From Rhizomicrobium sp. (GTDB lineage Bacteria > Pseudomonadota > Alphaproteobacteria > Micropepsales > Micropepsaceae), in NCBI GenBank assembly GCA_037200385.1, contig JBBCGL010000001.1, positions 3,301,418-3,365,417 of the forward strand: 64,000 bases of DNA. Direction: 5' to 3'. The notes under the pieces are model-generated. The model was given only the letters and a program-made list of their open reading frames with translations, ran no database searches and was not told the origin of the DNA. Below are positions 1-7,995 of this stretch, in pieces. Each line of letters begins with the position of its first letter. Within the stretch, counting starts at the first letter, position 1. Both the position numbers and the translations under genes were made by a program.

Positions 1-1092
1 GCCTATGACGCGGTGGCGCCCGACGATTTCCCGTCGATGCTGAATCCGGGCCGCTATGGCGTGCGCACGACGGCGTTCGACAAGATCATCAGCGCGACCC
101 ACGATCATTTCTGGGATCCGCTCGACAAGAAATACATCGATTTCACCGAGCCGTTCGACATCACCAGGGACATGATCCTCCCGCCGGATTTCTTCCCGAT
201 CTTCCACACCAAGCTCGGCGAGACGATGACCGAGGCGCAGAAGGTCAAATTCGCCAACGAAGCCGCGCGCTGGCAGCTTTCCGCCATCCTGCATGGCGAG
301 CAGGGGGCGCTGTCGCTCTCGGCCTCGCTGTGCCACATCCTGCGCGACCCGGGCGCCCAGGAATATGCCGCCAACCAGGCGCGCGAGGAGGCCCGCCACG
401 TCACCGGCTTCTCCAACTACATCCATGCCCGCTGGGGCTCGCCGCTGCCCTGCGGCCCGACGCTGCAGGCGCTGCTGACCGAAATGGTCGGGGCGCCGGA
501 GGTCTACAAGAAGATCGTCGGGATGCAGATGCTGGTCGAGGGCCTCGCCATGGGCGCCTTCGCGACGCTGTACCAGAAGTCGCGCGATCCGCTGCTGGTC
601 AAGCTGTGCCAGCTCGTGATGACCGACGAAGCCTTCCATCACAAATTCGGAAAGATCTGGGCCGACCGCACCATCCCCAAGCTGTCGAAGGAAGAGCAGG
701 AGCTGGTCGAGGACTGGGCCGCGCAGTGCTTCCAGACGCTGCTGTTCAACCTGATCAATGCCGAGCAGATGCAGGTCGTCTATGCCAGCGTCGGCATCCG
801 CTGGGAAGACGCCCGCGACGCGATCATGGCGGCCTTCACCGACGACGACCGCCGCGAGAGCATGAAGCAGTCCGCCAACATCTTCCGCGTCCTCGTCAAG
901 ACGCTGCTGAACGCCGGCATCATCACCGAGCGTACGCGCGCCTTCTACGGCATGTATGTCGACATGGACGAGCTCAAGAACGAAGGCGACCGCATGGTCG
1001 GCGACGACATCGCCGAGGAGGGGATCAAATATCTCCAGACCATCAATTTCGGCGACCGCAGCAAGGGCAACACACTGCTCGCAGCGGAGTGA
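1..1092 (+). CDS. Ferritin-like diiron protein (5' end cut by window edge)
   Basis: The reading frame is open from base 1; the first in-frame GTG at 13 is not the real start. The 16736-17854 paralogue begins about nine residues before the first residues visible here. The protein is helical with ferritin-like metal-ligand spacing: a Glu in LHGEQGA, an EEARH (ExxH), a second Glu in VEGLAMGAF, and DEAFHHKFGK (ExxH). This suggests a carboxylate-bridged diiron four-helix bundle, as in the ferritin-like oxygenase/oxidase superfamily. The substrate is unknown. No signal peptide can be judged because the N-terminus is missing. A strong hairpin follows the stop. The family call is fairly sure, the function is not. 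Confidence 0.8.
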   Translation, partial: AYDAVAPDDFPSMLNPGRYGVRTTAFDKIISATHDHFWDPLDKKYIDFTEPFDITRDMILPPDFFPIFHTKLGETMTEAQKVKFANEAARWQLSAILHGEQGALSLSASLCHILRDPGAQEYAANQAREEARHVTGFSNYIHARWGSPLPCGPTLQALLTEMVGAPEVYKKIVGMQMLVEGLAMGAFATLYQKSRDPLLVKLCQLVMTDEAFHHKFGKIWADRTIPKLSKEEQELVEDWAAQCFQTLLFNLINAEQMQVVYASVGIRWEDARDAIMAAFTDDDRRESMKQSANIFRVLVKTLLNAGIITERTRAFYGMYVDMDELKNEGDRMVGDDIAEEGIKYLQTINFGDRSKGNTLLAAE

Positions 1093-1118
1093 TTGCCAGG
1101 GCATTTGGAATGCGCGAA

Positions 1119-1146
1119 CGGGCGGATCTCGCGATCCGCCCGCTTT
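1119..1146 (+). terminator. Rho-independent-type terminator after the ferritin-like gene
   Basis: A perfect 10-bp stem, CGGGCGGATC (1119-1128) with GATCCGCCCG (1133-1142) and a TCGC loop, is followed by CTTT. It lies 27 bases after the stop at 1092 and just before the 3' end of the convergent GNAT gene, so it may serve both. The T-tract is short. Confidence 0.6.
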
Positions 1147-1150
1147 GCAT

Positions 1151-1618
1151 TCAGAGCCGCTTTTCCATCGCATAGTTGTGGATCGCGACACCGCGCACCG
1201 CGAAATCGCGGCGCTGCACCACCGCAAAGCCCTTCTTGATAAAGAACCGGCGCGCCGCTTCGCTCGCCTCGGTGTAGAGCCGCGGCAAGCGGCGCGTCTG
1301 CGCCACTTCTTCCAGCGCGTCGTAGAGCGCCGACGCGACGCCCGTGCCCGCCACCTCCGGCAGCGCGTAGAGGAAATCGATGTGGCCGTCGGTCTCCAGG
1401 TCGCCGAAGGCGAGGACCCGATCCGCGTCGTCGACCGCGACCAAGGCGTGGCGCCCGTCGCTCAGCTTTCCGTGCAGGCGCAGGCCGGCGTCCTCCGGTC
1501 CGGCCCAGGCCGCCACCTGCCCAGCCGTGTAGTCCTTCGCGCCGATCTCGAGGATCGCGCGGCGAAACACCATGCCGAGCTGCGCCGCGTCGCGCACGTC
1601 ATAGGAGCGTATCCGCAT
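1151..1618 (-). CDS. GNAT family N-acetyltransferase
   Basis: 155 residues from the ATG at 1618 (MRIRSYD). An upstream in-frame ATG at 1654 would add 12 residues unlike a GNAT N-terminus and reach toward the divergent methyltransferase. The layout is GNAT-like: an N-terminal strand IRSYDVRDA, a central acceptor region, then HIDFLYALPEVAGTGVASALYDAL, which is motif A with the acetyl-CoA pyrophosphate loop, and a C-terminal FFIKKGFAVVQRRDF (motif B). The protein is cytoplasmic and probably acetylates an amine of a small molecule or protein; the substrate cannot be read from sequence. It is divergent from the next gene with 65 bases between starts. Confidence 0.85.
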   Translation of the reverse strand: MRIRSYDVRDAAQLGMVFRRAILEIGAKDYTAGQVAAWAGPEDAGLRLHGKLSDGRHALVAVDDADRVLAFGDLETDGHIDFLYALPEVAGTGVASALYDALEEVAQTRRLPRLYTEASEAARRFFIKKGFAVVQRRDFAVRGVAIHNYAMEKRL

Positions 1619-1683
1619 GCGGCAAACCTGGCATGCCGGCCGCGCCATGGCCAAGCCGGAACGCTTGGCTTAAGCCGGAGGAC

Positions 1684-2475
1684 ATGACCGAGCGACATCA
1701 CGACGGTAGAGTGGGCGACGGCAGTGCGGGCGACGCGAATTACGGCGTCATCGGGCAGGATTACGCGAAATTCCGCCAGCCCGATCCGCGCATCGCGGCG
1801 CTGATCCATGCCGCGCTGGGGGATGCCAGAACGGTGCTGAATGTCGGCGCCGGTGCCGGCTCCTACGAGCCCACGGACCGCGACGTTACGGCGGTCGAGC
1901 CCTCCGCGGCGATGCGGGCGCAGCGCCCGGCGCATCTGCCGCGCGCCATCGACGCGGTTGCGGAGCGCCTGCCCTTCCCCGACAAGAGCTTCGACGCGGC
2001 GATGACCACCTTCTCGGTGCATCAATGGCCCGACCTCGCCAAAGGCCTCGGCGAAATGCGCCGCGTCGCGCGCCGACCGGTGGCGGTGATGACCGGCGAT
2101 CCGGCAGCGTTGACGAAGTTCTGGCTCACCGAATACGCGCCCGAGGTGATCGCGACCGAGGCGCGCCGCTATCCGACGGTCGCCGCCATCGCCGAGGGGT
2201 TGGGCGGCTGGATAGAGGTGGTCGACGTGCCGATCCCGCTCGACTGCCGCGACGGGTTCAACGAGGCCTATTACGGCCGGCCGGAAATGCTGCTCGATCC
2301 CGCCGCACGCTTGGCCTGTTCGGCCTGGAGCTTCGTCGATGCGGCTGCGGTGGCACGGTTCGAACGCGACTTGAAGCACGAGCTCGACAACGGTGCCTGG
2401 GATGCAAAATATGGTGCGCTGCGCCGCCAGCCGCAGTTCTTCGGCTCGCTGGTTCTCATCGTGTCGAGGCCTTGA
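1684..2475 (+). CDS. Class I SAM-dependent methyltransferase
   Basis: 263 residues from the ATG at 1684, chosen because GGAG at about 1676 gives normal Shine-Dalgarno spacing; a GTG/ATG at 1633 lacks this. The SAM-binding Rossmann signature appears as VLNVGAGAGSYE (motif I), followed by AVEPSAAM (the acidic residue that binds the ribose) and RLPFPDKSFDAAMTTFSVHQW, as in the Methyltransf_11 (UbiE-like) group. The substrate is unknown. The stop almost touches the start of the M24 peptidase gene, so the two are probably cotranscribed. Confidence 0.85.
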   Translation: MTERHHDGRVGDGSAGDANYGVIGQDYAKFRQPDPRIAALIHAALGDARTVLNVGAGAGSYEPTDRDVTAVEPSAAMRAQRPAHLPRAIDAVAERLPFPDKSFDAAMTTFSVHQWPDLAKGLGEMRRVARRPVAVMTGDPAALTKFWLTEYAPEVIATEARRYPTVAAIAEGLGGWIEVVDVPIPLDCRDGFNEAYYGRPEMLLDPAARLACSAWSFVDAAAVARFERDLKHELDNGAWDAKYGALRRQPQFFGSLVLIVSRP

Positions 2476-2477
2476 TC

Positions 2478-3155
2478 GTGCAAAGCGATAGCGCGCGCCG
2501 CGCCAATCTCGAAGCCGCCGAAGCGCGGGGCCTTGCGCTGTTCGATGCCATCGAACGCGCGGGCCTGATCGCGCCGGGCAAGCGCGAGGACGCATTGAGC
2601 GACGAGATCGCCGCCTTCGCGCGGGAACGCTTCGGCGTGACGCATCACTGGCACAAGCGCATCGTGCGCGCAGGGCCGAACACGGTGTGCATGTTCCATG
2701 AAAATCCGCCGGTGCACGCCATCGCGGCCGACGACCTGGTCTATCTCGACCTCGGGCCGGTGCTGGAAGATTGGGAAGCCGATCTGGGGCGCAGCTATGC
2801 GCTGGGCAGCGATCCCGAGAAGCAGCGTCTGGTGGCCGACCTGCCGCGCCTGTTCGACATCGTGCAGGCGCACTATCGCACGAGCCCCGACATCACCGCG
2901 GAAGAGCTTTACGCCTTTGCGCAAAAGACCGCCGCGCAGGCCGGTTGGATATTCGGCGGCGAGATCGCCGGCCACACGATCCACGGCAAATTCCCGCATG
3001 CGCCTGCGCCACGGGCGGGCCGGCTGATCACGGCGGGCAATGCGACGCGGATGCGCGATCCGGACGCCGCCGGAAACACGCGGCACTGGATTCTGGAGAT
3101 CCATCTGGTGGACCGAGCCCGGAACTTCGGCGGCTTCTACGAAAGGCTGCTGTGA
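2478..3155 (+). CDS. M24 family metallopeptidase-like protein
   Basis: 225 residues from a GTG at 2478, two bases after the previous stop, with GAGG upstream; a TTG at 2472 is an alternative start. The sequence has the pita-bread features of M24 (aminopeptidase P / methionine aminopeptidase): YLDLGPVLEDWEADLGRSY with its Asp pair, a His-containing segment GEIAGHTIHGKFPH, and a C-terminal WILEIHLVD carrying the metal-ligand Glu. It lacks the N-terminal creatinase domain, so it is a single-domain member. Its substrate is unknown; close relatives are annotated only as Xaa-Pro aminopeptidase-like. Probably cotranscribed with the upstream methyltransferase. Confidence 0.8.
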   Translation: MQSDSARRANLEAAEARGLALFDAIERAGLIAPGKREDALSDEIAAFARERFGVTHHWHKRIVRAGPNTVCMFHENPPVHAIAADDLVYLDLGPVLEDWEADLGRSYALGSDPEKQRLVADLPRLFDIVQAHYRTSPDITAEELYAFAQKTAAQAGWIFGGEIAGHTIHGKFPHAPAPRAGRLITAGNATRMRDPDAAGNTRHWILEIHLVDRARNFGGFYERLL

Positions 3156-3382
3156 GGGCCGGTTGAGCCGCACGCCATCGCGGCTATAGGCTGGCAGCGG
3201 GGCGGCGGACGGGGCGATGGCCGGTATTGGATTGACTTTCGACAAGGCCGTCGGCCTGAAGCCGAAATTCGACGAGGCGGTTGCCGCCCGCAGCCTGGCT
3301 AAACGGGCGGCGCTTGGCGCCCTCCCAGCAAGACGCGACAGCATCTGATCTCGTCGGCATTGCGCTCGGCGGTTGAAATTCC

Positions 3383-3397
3383 GTTCCTATAATGTTC
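3383..3397 (+). promoter_or_regulatory. LexA (SOS) box containing the -10 hexamer
   Basis: GTTC (3383-3386), seven bases, GTTC (3394-3397): the direct-repeat operator recognised by alphaproteobacterial LexA. The 7-base spacer is ctataat, so a perfect TATAAT (3388-3393) sits inside the operator. LexA binding would therefore cover the -10 element. A TSS near 3400 would leave only about seven bases before the ATG at 3407, making the transcript nearly leaderless. Confidence 0.85.
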
Positions 3398-3406
3398 CAA
3401 TCTCCT

Positions 3407-3880
3407 ATGGCCATCACCTCGACAGCGACCGCCGCGGATGTGGCGCGCGGCGTCAGCCGGCTCCTGCTGCAACAGGGCTTCAGCCCGATCCTGGAATTCA
3501 CCCTGGCGAATGGCCGTCGCCTGGACGTCGCAGCACTGGGCGCCGACGGCACGCTGCTGGGCGTCGAGATCAAGGTGGCGCTGGCCGATCTGCGCGGCGA
3601 CACCAAATGGCCGGAGTATCTGGAGTTCTGCGAGCATTTCTTCTTTGCGATCCCGCCGGATTTTCCGGACGAGCATGTGCCGCCCGGCACCGGGCTGATC
3701 GTCGCCGACCGCTATGGCGGCGCGATCGTGCGACCGCCGATCCCGGCGCCCGTGCATGCCAGCCGCCGCAAGGCGGTGACGCTGCGCTTCGCCAAGGTCG
3801 CGGCCGACCGGCTGGCGCACCTGCTCGAACTCGCCGAGGATCCGCGGCAGAACACGGTGCTGCCCGATGCCGATCACTGA
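3407..3880 (+). CDS. mmcB: MmcB family DNA repair protein (DUF1052)
   Basis: 157 residues from the ATG at 3407 (MAITSTAT). The in-frame ATG at 3392 lies inside the LexA box and upstream of the probable TSS, so it is rejected. The fold is nuclease-like: LANGRRLDVAALGADG and LLGVEIKVALADLRGDTKW give a D...E-x-K arrangement like the PD-(D/E)XK core, and YLEFCEHFFFAIP is typical of the family. In Caulobacter, MmcB is an SOS-regulated protein involved in mitomycin C resistance. The GTTC-N7-GTTC box immediately upstream fits the same control here. Its last 14 bases overlap the following mmcQ/yjbR gene, which should share the SOS transcript. Confidence 0.9.
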   Translation: MAITSTATAADVARGVSRLLLQQGFSPILEFTLANGRRLDVAALGADGTLLGVEIKVALADLRGDTKWPEYLEFCEHFFFAIPPDFPDEHVPPGTGLIVADRYGGAIVRPPIPAPVHASRRKAVTLRFAKVAADRLAHLLELAEDPRQNTVLPDADH

Positions 3881-4253
3881 GGCCGTTTTGCGCAAGGTCG
3901 CGCTGTCCTTTCCCGGCGCGCGGGAGGAGCCGTCCTACGGCCAGCCCGCTTTCAAGATCGAGAAGAAGTTCTTCGTCCGCCTGCGCAAGGAGGACGCGTC
4001 CATTGTATGGGTCGTGGATTCGATCGACGAGCGCGATGCGCTTTTGGAGATGGATCCCGAGACCTATTTCATCACCGACCACTACAGGAACTATCCCAGC
4101 GTGCTGGTGCGCATCGCGCGGCTGAACGAGACGATGCTGCGCAAGATGCTGGAACGGCGCTGGCGCGCGGTGGCGCCGAAGAACGCGCGAAAGGCCCGGG
4201 ACGCCACACCACCGAAGACCGAGCCCAAACCCGCGACGAAGAGACCTCGATGA
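3867..4253 (+). CDS. MmcQ/YjbR family DNA-binding protein
   Basis: 128 residues, beginning inside the end of mmcB (14-base overlap), so translation is probably coupled. Family features are an N-terminal LRKVALSFPGAREEPSYGQPAFKI, then KKFFVRLRKED and SVLVRIARLNETMLRKMLERRWRAVAPK, the CyaY-like YjbR fold. The last 25 or so residues are a Lys/Pro/Thr/Arg-rich basic tail that may contact nucleic acid. MmcQ/YjbR proteins are thought to bind DNA, but their activity is poorly defined. The position behind an SOS box and mmcB argues for a role in DNA damage; this is inference from context. Confidence 0.85.
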   Translation: MPITEAVLRKVALSFPGAREEPSYGQPAFKIEKKFFVRLRKEDASIVWVVDSIDERDALLEMDPETYFITDHYRNYPSVLVRIARLNETMLRKMLERRWRAVAPKNARKARDATPPKTEPKPATKRPR

Positions 4254-4285
4254 TCGCACGAGGTCTTCCGGCATCGAATCCAGCC

Positions 4286-4314
4286 TTGACAGGAAAGTAT
4301 TGGTTGCGCTGAAT
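4286..4314 (+). promoter_or_regulatory. Candidate sigma-70 promoter for the 4384 membrane protein
   Basis: TTGACA at 4286-4291 and, after 17 bases, CTGAAT at 4309-4314. The -35 is perfect and the -10 is weak. It lies 70 bases upstream of the ATG at 4384 in a gene-free gap. Confidence 0.4.
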
Positions 4315-4383
4315 TCTTTGCAGGGCGTTCTGTAATCTTTCCTTGTCTTGGCCGGCCGCGCCCGGCGCGAAGGGCGGTGAAGC

Positions 4384-5145
4384 ATGGCGGACGTTTCGAA
4401 CGGTGCGGGCGCCATCCGGCGGCGGTTGAAGCACTACAATCCCTTCGTCGTCGGCCTCGACGACCGCGACGGCGCACGGGCCGACGATCTGGAGTTTTTC
4501 GACGGCAAAGACCGGCTGGTTCGCCGGCCGATAGCCGAATTCGACGGGCATCCATTGAGCCATGGGCGGCGCTATTTCATACCGGCGCTGGCGCTCGTGG
4601 CGATCGCCATCGCCTCGCCGCTCCTGCCCTTCTACGGAATCGGGACTTGGCGGGCGTTCGCGATGTCGGTCGGCGCGTTCGTCATTTTCGCGGCGATCCT
4701 GGCGGGCGTGATTTCCTATCATCTCAACAACATCCGCAAGGATTACGCGACGGCGAACCGGGAGCTGATGGTCACGGACTTCCTGGTCAAGGCGCAGGGC
4801 GTGCGAAAGATGATCTACATGTTCAAGATCGTCGTGCGCTGGCGGCGCTTCCTGCGTTACACGCTGAACCTCGGGCTCGTCTTGCTGTGCGCGGTTTTCG
4901 CGCTGGCCATCTTTGGCCATACCGTGCAGCACGGCTCGATCCAGACCGAGGAATTCGTCTTCACGGTCATCTTCTTCGGGATCGGCTTCGTCTTCATTTC
5001 GCTGTTCGAAGTCGCCCGTGCGGTCTTCACCCAGGGCATGGACCCGACGCTCGCCCTGATCTTGATGGTCGAGGACGTCGGCGAACAGCTGCTGGCCGCG
5101 CGCCGCGGGATCGGCACGATCCGTCCGGCGGGCGGCGCCGGTTAG
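4384..5145 (+). CDS. Uncharacterised membrane protein, about four TM segments
   Basis: 253 residues, not recognised as a named family. A polar N-terminal part (about 1-60) precedes two hydrophobic segments (about 66-85 and 94-113), a basic central loop (HLNNIRKDY to VVRWRRF) and two more hydrophobic segments (about 162-180 and 197-217), with a cytoplasmic-looking tail. The N-terminus has no cleavable signal. It follows a probable promoter and ends convergently with regA, the two stop codons overlapping by three bases. The neighbourhood (redox regulators) does not define a role. Confidence 0.7.
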   Translation: MADVSNGAGAIRRRLKHYNPFVVGLDDRDGARADDLEFFDGKDRLVRRPIAEFDGHPLSHGRRYFIPALALVAIAIASPLLPFYGIGTWRAFAMSVGAFVIFAAILAGVISYHLNNIRKDYATANRELMVTDFLVKAQGVRKMIYMFKIVVRWRRFLRYTLNLGLVLLCAVFALAIFGHTVQHGSIQTEEFVFTVIFFGIGFVFISLFEVARAVFTQGMDPTLALILMVEDVGEQLLAARRGIGTIRPAGGAG

Positions 5146-5675
5146 CGCGGACTGCGCTTCGCGAGGATCCGCTGCAGCGTGCGGCGATGCATGTTGAGGC
5201 GGCGCGCGGTCTCCGACACGTTGTGGCCGCACAGCTCATAGACCCGCTGGATATGCTCCCAGCGCACCCGGTCGGCCGACATCGGATTCTCCGGCGGCTT
5301 GGGCTTGGAGCCCGGCTGCGCCATCAAAGCGGCGAGGATGTCGTCGGCATCGGCCGGCTTGGGCAGGTAGTCGATGGCGCCGTATTTCACCGCCGCGACC
5401 GCGGTCGCGATATTGCCGAAGCCGGTCAGCACCACGACGCGGCTGTCGGGCCGCACGACATGGAGCGTCTCGACCACGTCGAGGCCGTTGCCGTCGTCCA
5501 GCTTGAGATCGACCACCGCATAGGCCGGCGGCGATTCCTTGGCGCGGGCTTTGCCTTCCGCGACGCTTTCCGCGATCGTGACCGTGAAGCCCCGCGCTTC
5601 CATGGCGCGCGCCAGGCGCTCGCGCAGGGGGCGGTCGTCTTCGACCAGCAGCAGGGTCTTGTCTTCGGTGTTCAT
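5142..5675 (-). CDS. regA: RegA/ActR/PrrA family redox response regulator
   Basis: 177 residues from the ATG at 5675; the frame stays open to 5777 but that extension is not receiver-like. Receiver domain at about 5-120 with D13-D14, phosphoacceptor D56 in AVVDLKLDDG, T84 and K106. A short proline-rich linker (PGSKPKPPENP) leads to a Fis-type helix-turn-helix (about 142-172, NVSETARRLNMHRRTLQRIL). This is the compact RegA architecture, controlling respiration, redox and often carbon or nitrogen genes in alphaproteobacteria. The cognate kinase regB lies 1 kb away on the same strand, separated by a HAD gene on the other strand, so the two are not one operon. Confidence 0.93.
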   Translation of the reverse strand: MNTEDKTLLLVEDDRPLRERLARAMEARGFTVTIAESVAEGKARAKESPPAYAVVDLKLDDGNGLDVVETLHVVRPDSRVVVLTGFGNIATAVAAVKYGAIDYLPKPADADDILAALMAQPGSKPKPPENPMSADRVRWEHIQRVYELCGHNVSETARRLNMHRRTLQRILAKRSPR

Positions 5676-5778
5676 GCTTGCATCCTCTTGGCGCTGAGGG
5701 AGCGCTGTACGGCGGGGTTCATATACCGCGACCTTCCGCGCCACAACCAAAAGCTCGCCGGGGTGGTAAACCCCCAAA

Positions 5779-6507
5779 ATGACACAGCTTCCCCGCGCCG
5801 TCCTGTTCGACCTGGACGATACGCTGATCTCCGCCTATGGCCGCCCGGAACTGGCATGGGCCGCAGTGCTGGACGAACTGGCGCCGCGGCTGGAACCCGT
5901 CGACCGGACCGCCGCGCTTGCCGCGATCCGCGCCGCCGCCGATGTGTTTTGGGCCGATCCCGAGCATCATCGCGTGTGGCGCCAGAAGCTGCGCGCGGCG
6001 CGGCGCGCGATCGTGGCCGCGGCCTTCGCCGCGCTGTCGGCGGAAGGCCGGCCGGTTCCGCCGCGCCTCGTGCAGGATCGCCTGGCCGACCGTTTCAGCG
6101 ACTATCGCGACGAGCAGATGCACGTCTTCCCCGATGCCCATGCGACCATCGACGGCTTGCGCGCCCGCGGCGTGAAGCTGGCGCTGATCACCAATGGCGA
6201 CGGCCCGGGCCAGCGCGCCAAGGTCGTGCGCTTCGCCCTGGGCGAGCGTTTCGATCACATCCAGATCGAGGGCGAGCACGGCTTCGGCAAGCCCGAGCCG
6301 CAAGCCTATCGCCATGCCCTGGCGGTGCTGGGCGTGGAGGCGCGTGAGGCCTGGATCGTCGGCGACAATCTCGAATGGGAAGTGATCGCGCCGCAGAAGC
6401 TCGGCCTCACCACGATCTGGTACGACCCGCACGGCGCCGGCGTGCCGGCGGGGCATGCGGCACGGCCGGACCGGATCATCCGTGCACTGAGTGAATTGCT
6501 GGCGTGA
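5779..6507 (+). CDS. HAD family hydrolase (phosphatase-like)
   Basis: 242 residues. HAD motif I is FDLDDT with nucleophile D11 and D13; motif II is LALITNG; the motif III Lys is in FGKPEP; motif IV is WIVGDNLEWEV. A helical cap (about 20-115) between motifs I and II marks a C1-cap subfamily I member, similar to phosphoglycolate phosphatase and YjjG-type nucleotidases. The substrate cannot be assigned. The start lies 103 bases from the divergent regA start and no clear Shine-Dalgarno is visible. The gene sits between regA and regB on the opposite strand. Confidence 0.88.
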   Translation: MTQLPRAVLFDLDDTLISAYGRPELAWAAVLDELAPRLEPVDRTAALAAIRAAADVFWADPEHHRVWRQKLRAARRAIVAAAFAALSAEGRPVPPRLVQDRLADRFSDYRDEQMHVFPDAHATIDGLRARGVKLALITNGDGPGQRAKVVRFALGERFDHIQIEGEHGFGKPEPQAYRHALAVLGVEAREAWIVGDNLEWEVIAPQKLGLTTIWYDPHGAGVPAGHAARPDRIIRALSELLA

Positions 6508-6543
6508 GCGCAGCCGAGGTTCGCACTGTCGAGGCAGACCGCG

Positions 6544-7929
6544 CTATCCCTCGCCGCGCCCCGGCGGACCCTCGCCGTCGATCGTGCCGCGCGGCCAGAC
6601 CGCGCTGACGCGCGCGCCGCCGGAATCCGGATTGACCGCGCTCACGGTCGCGCCGGTCTGCTCCAGCAGCGTCTTGGCGATGAAGAAGCCCAGCCCCATG
6701 CCCTCGTGCTTGTCGAGCGTCGCGGTCGGTCCCAGCTCGTTTTCGCCCAGCGCGAAATGGCCGGGCCGCGAGGTGATGTAGGGCTCGCCGATCCGTTCGA
6801 AGATGTCCGGGGCGAAGCCGGGGCCGTCATCCTCCACCGCGATGCGCAGCTGGCTCGCGCTCCACCGCGCCTGGACCCGGATGCGGCTCTTGGCGAAATC
6901 GGCGGCGTTCTCGATGATGTTGCCGAGACCGTGCAGCAGCTCCGGGGCGCGCCAGACCTGCGGCGGCGAATCGCCGGCGACGTCGGGACGCAATTCGATC
7001 GCAATCTCCAGATCCTCGCCGCGATACTGGTCGACCAGGTCCTCGAGGAAGGCGCCGAGCGGCAGCCGCGCGGTTTCGCCCAGCAAGGTCTCCTCGGGAT
7101 TGGCGAGGCGCGCCAGGATCGCGCGGCAGCGCTCCGCCTGCTGGCGCAGCAGCGCCGCATCCTCGGCTTCGGGCGACCCGGCCGGCAGGGCGCGTTCGAG
7201 CTCGCGCGAGACCACGGCGATGGTGCCGAGCGGCGTGCCCAGCTCATGCGCCGCCGCCGTCGCCAGGGCGCCGATGGAGGCGAGGCGGCGCTCGCGCGAC
7301 AGGGCGAGCTGGGTCGCGGCCAGGCCGGCGGACATGCGCGCCCCTTCGCTCGCGATCCGCCAAGCATAGACCGAGGTGAAGCCGATGCCGATGATCAGCG
7401 AGGCCCAGATGCCGGCCTGGTAGAGTTCCGGCAGCACCAGCGCCTCGCTCGCCGGCCAGGGCAACGGCTCATGGAACATCGAGATCAGGCACACCGAGGC
7501 GAAGGCCAGCCCGGCCAGGATCAGCGTATTGCCGAGATTGAGCGTCGCGGCGGCGATCACCACGGGCGCGAGGAACATCAGCGAGAAGGGATTGGTGATG
7601 CCGCCGGTGAGGTAAAGCAGCGCCGTGAGCTGCAGCACGTCGAAGCCGAGATAGATCGTGGCTTCGCGGTTGGTCAGGCGATGGCTGGCGGGATAACGCA
7701 AGGCCAGCGCGACATTGAGCACCGCGCTCGCCGCGATGGCGCCGGCGCATTGCAGCAGCGGCAATGTGTAGCCGAAGCCGAAATACACCACGAACAGCGC
7801 CGCAGACTGCCCGCCGACCGCCATCCAGCGCAGGTTCGACAGCGTGCGCAGCCGCACCCGGCCGCGCGCCGCCGAAGCCGGCGTCGAAGTGAAACTGCGC
7901 ACCCGTGGCGCGGCGTCGATGTCGCTCAT
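6544..7929 (-). CDS. regB: RegB/ActS/PrrB family redox-sensing histidine kinase
   Basis: 461 residues. About six hydrophobic segments span residues 36-190. The conserved RegB quinone-binding motif GGITNPF is at 109-115, between TM segments. The H-box is AAAHELGTPLGTI with H228, and the redox-active cysteine of the family is present as C268 in RQQAERCRAIL. The C-terminal HATPase domain has the N-box (GNIIENAADFA), G1 (VEDDGPGFA) and G2 (GMGLGFFIAKTLLEQ). All hallmark residues for quinone and thiol redox sensing are kept. It is divergent from the SCO/senC gene with 66 bases between starts, the classical regB-senC arrangement. Confidence 0.95.
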   Translation of the reverse strand: MSDIDAAPRVRSFTSTPASAARGRVRLRTLSNLRWMAVGGQSAALFVVYFGFGYTLPLLQCAGAIAASAVLNVALALRYPASHRLTNREATIYLGFDVLQLTALLYLTGGITNPFSLMFLAPVVIAAATLNLGNTLILAGLAFASVCLISMFHEPLPWPASEALVLPELYQAGIWASLIIGIGFTSVYAWRIASEGARMSAGLAATQLALSRERRLASIGALATAAAHELGTPLGTIAVVSRELERALPAGSPEAEDAALLRQQAERCRAILARLANPEETLLGETARLPLGAFLEDLVDQYRGEDLEIAIELRPDVAGDSPPQVWRAPELLHGLGNIIENAADFAKSRIRVQARWSASQLRIAVEDDGPGFAPDIFERIGEPYITSRPGHFALGENELGPTATLDKHEGMGLGFFIAKTLLEQTGATVSAVNPDSGGARVSAVWPRGTIDGEGPPGRGEG

Positions 7930-7995
7930 GTCCTCTTGATCCAGGGCGCCGCACCATTATCAATCGTGGCCCGCGGCTCTTCAATCGGCCTGCCC

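Noticed and set aside
3217..3348. Possible 43-codon ORF (MAGIGLTFDK...) before mmcB
   Set aside because: Weak RBS and no known family; it may be real, but the evidence is only an open frame.
3392..3394. ATG at 3392 as the mmcB start
   Set aside because: It lies within the LexA box and before the likely TSS; the ATG at 3407 fits better.
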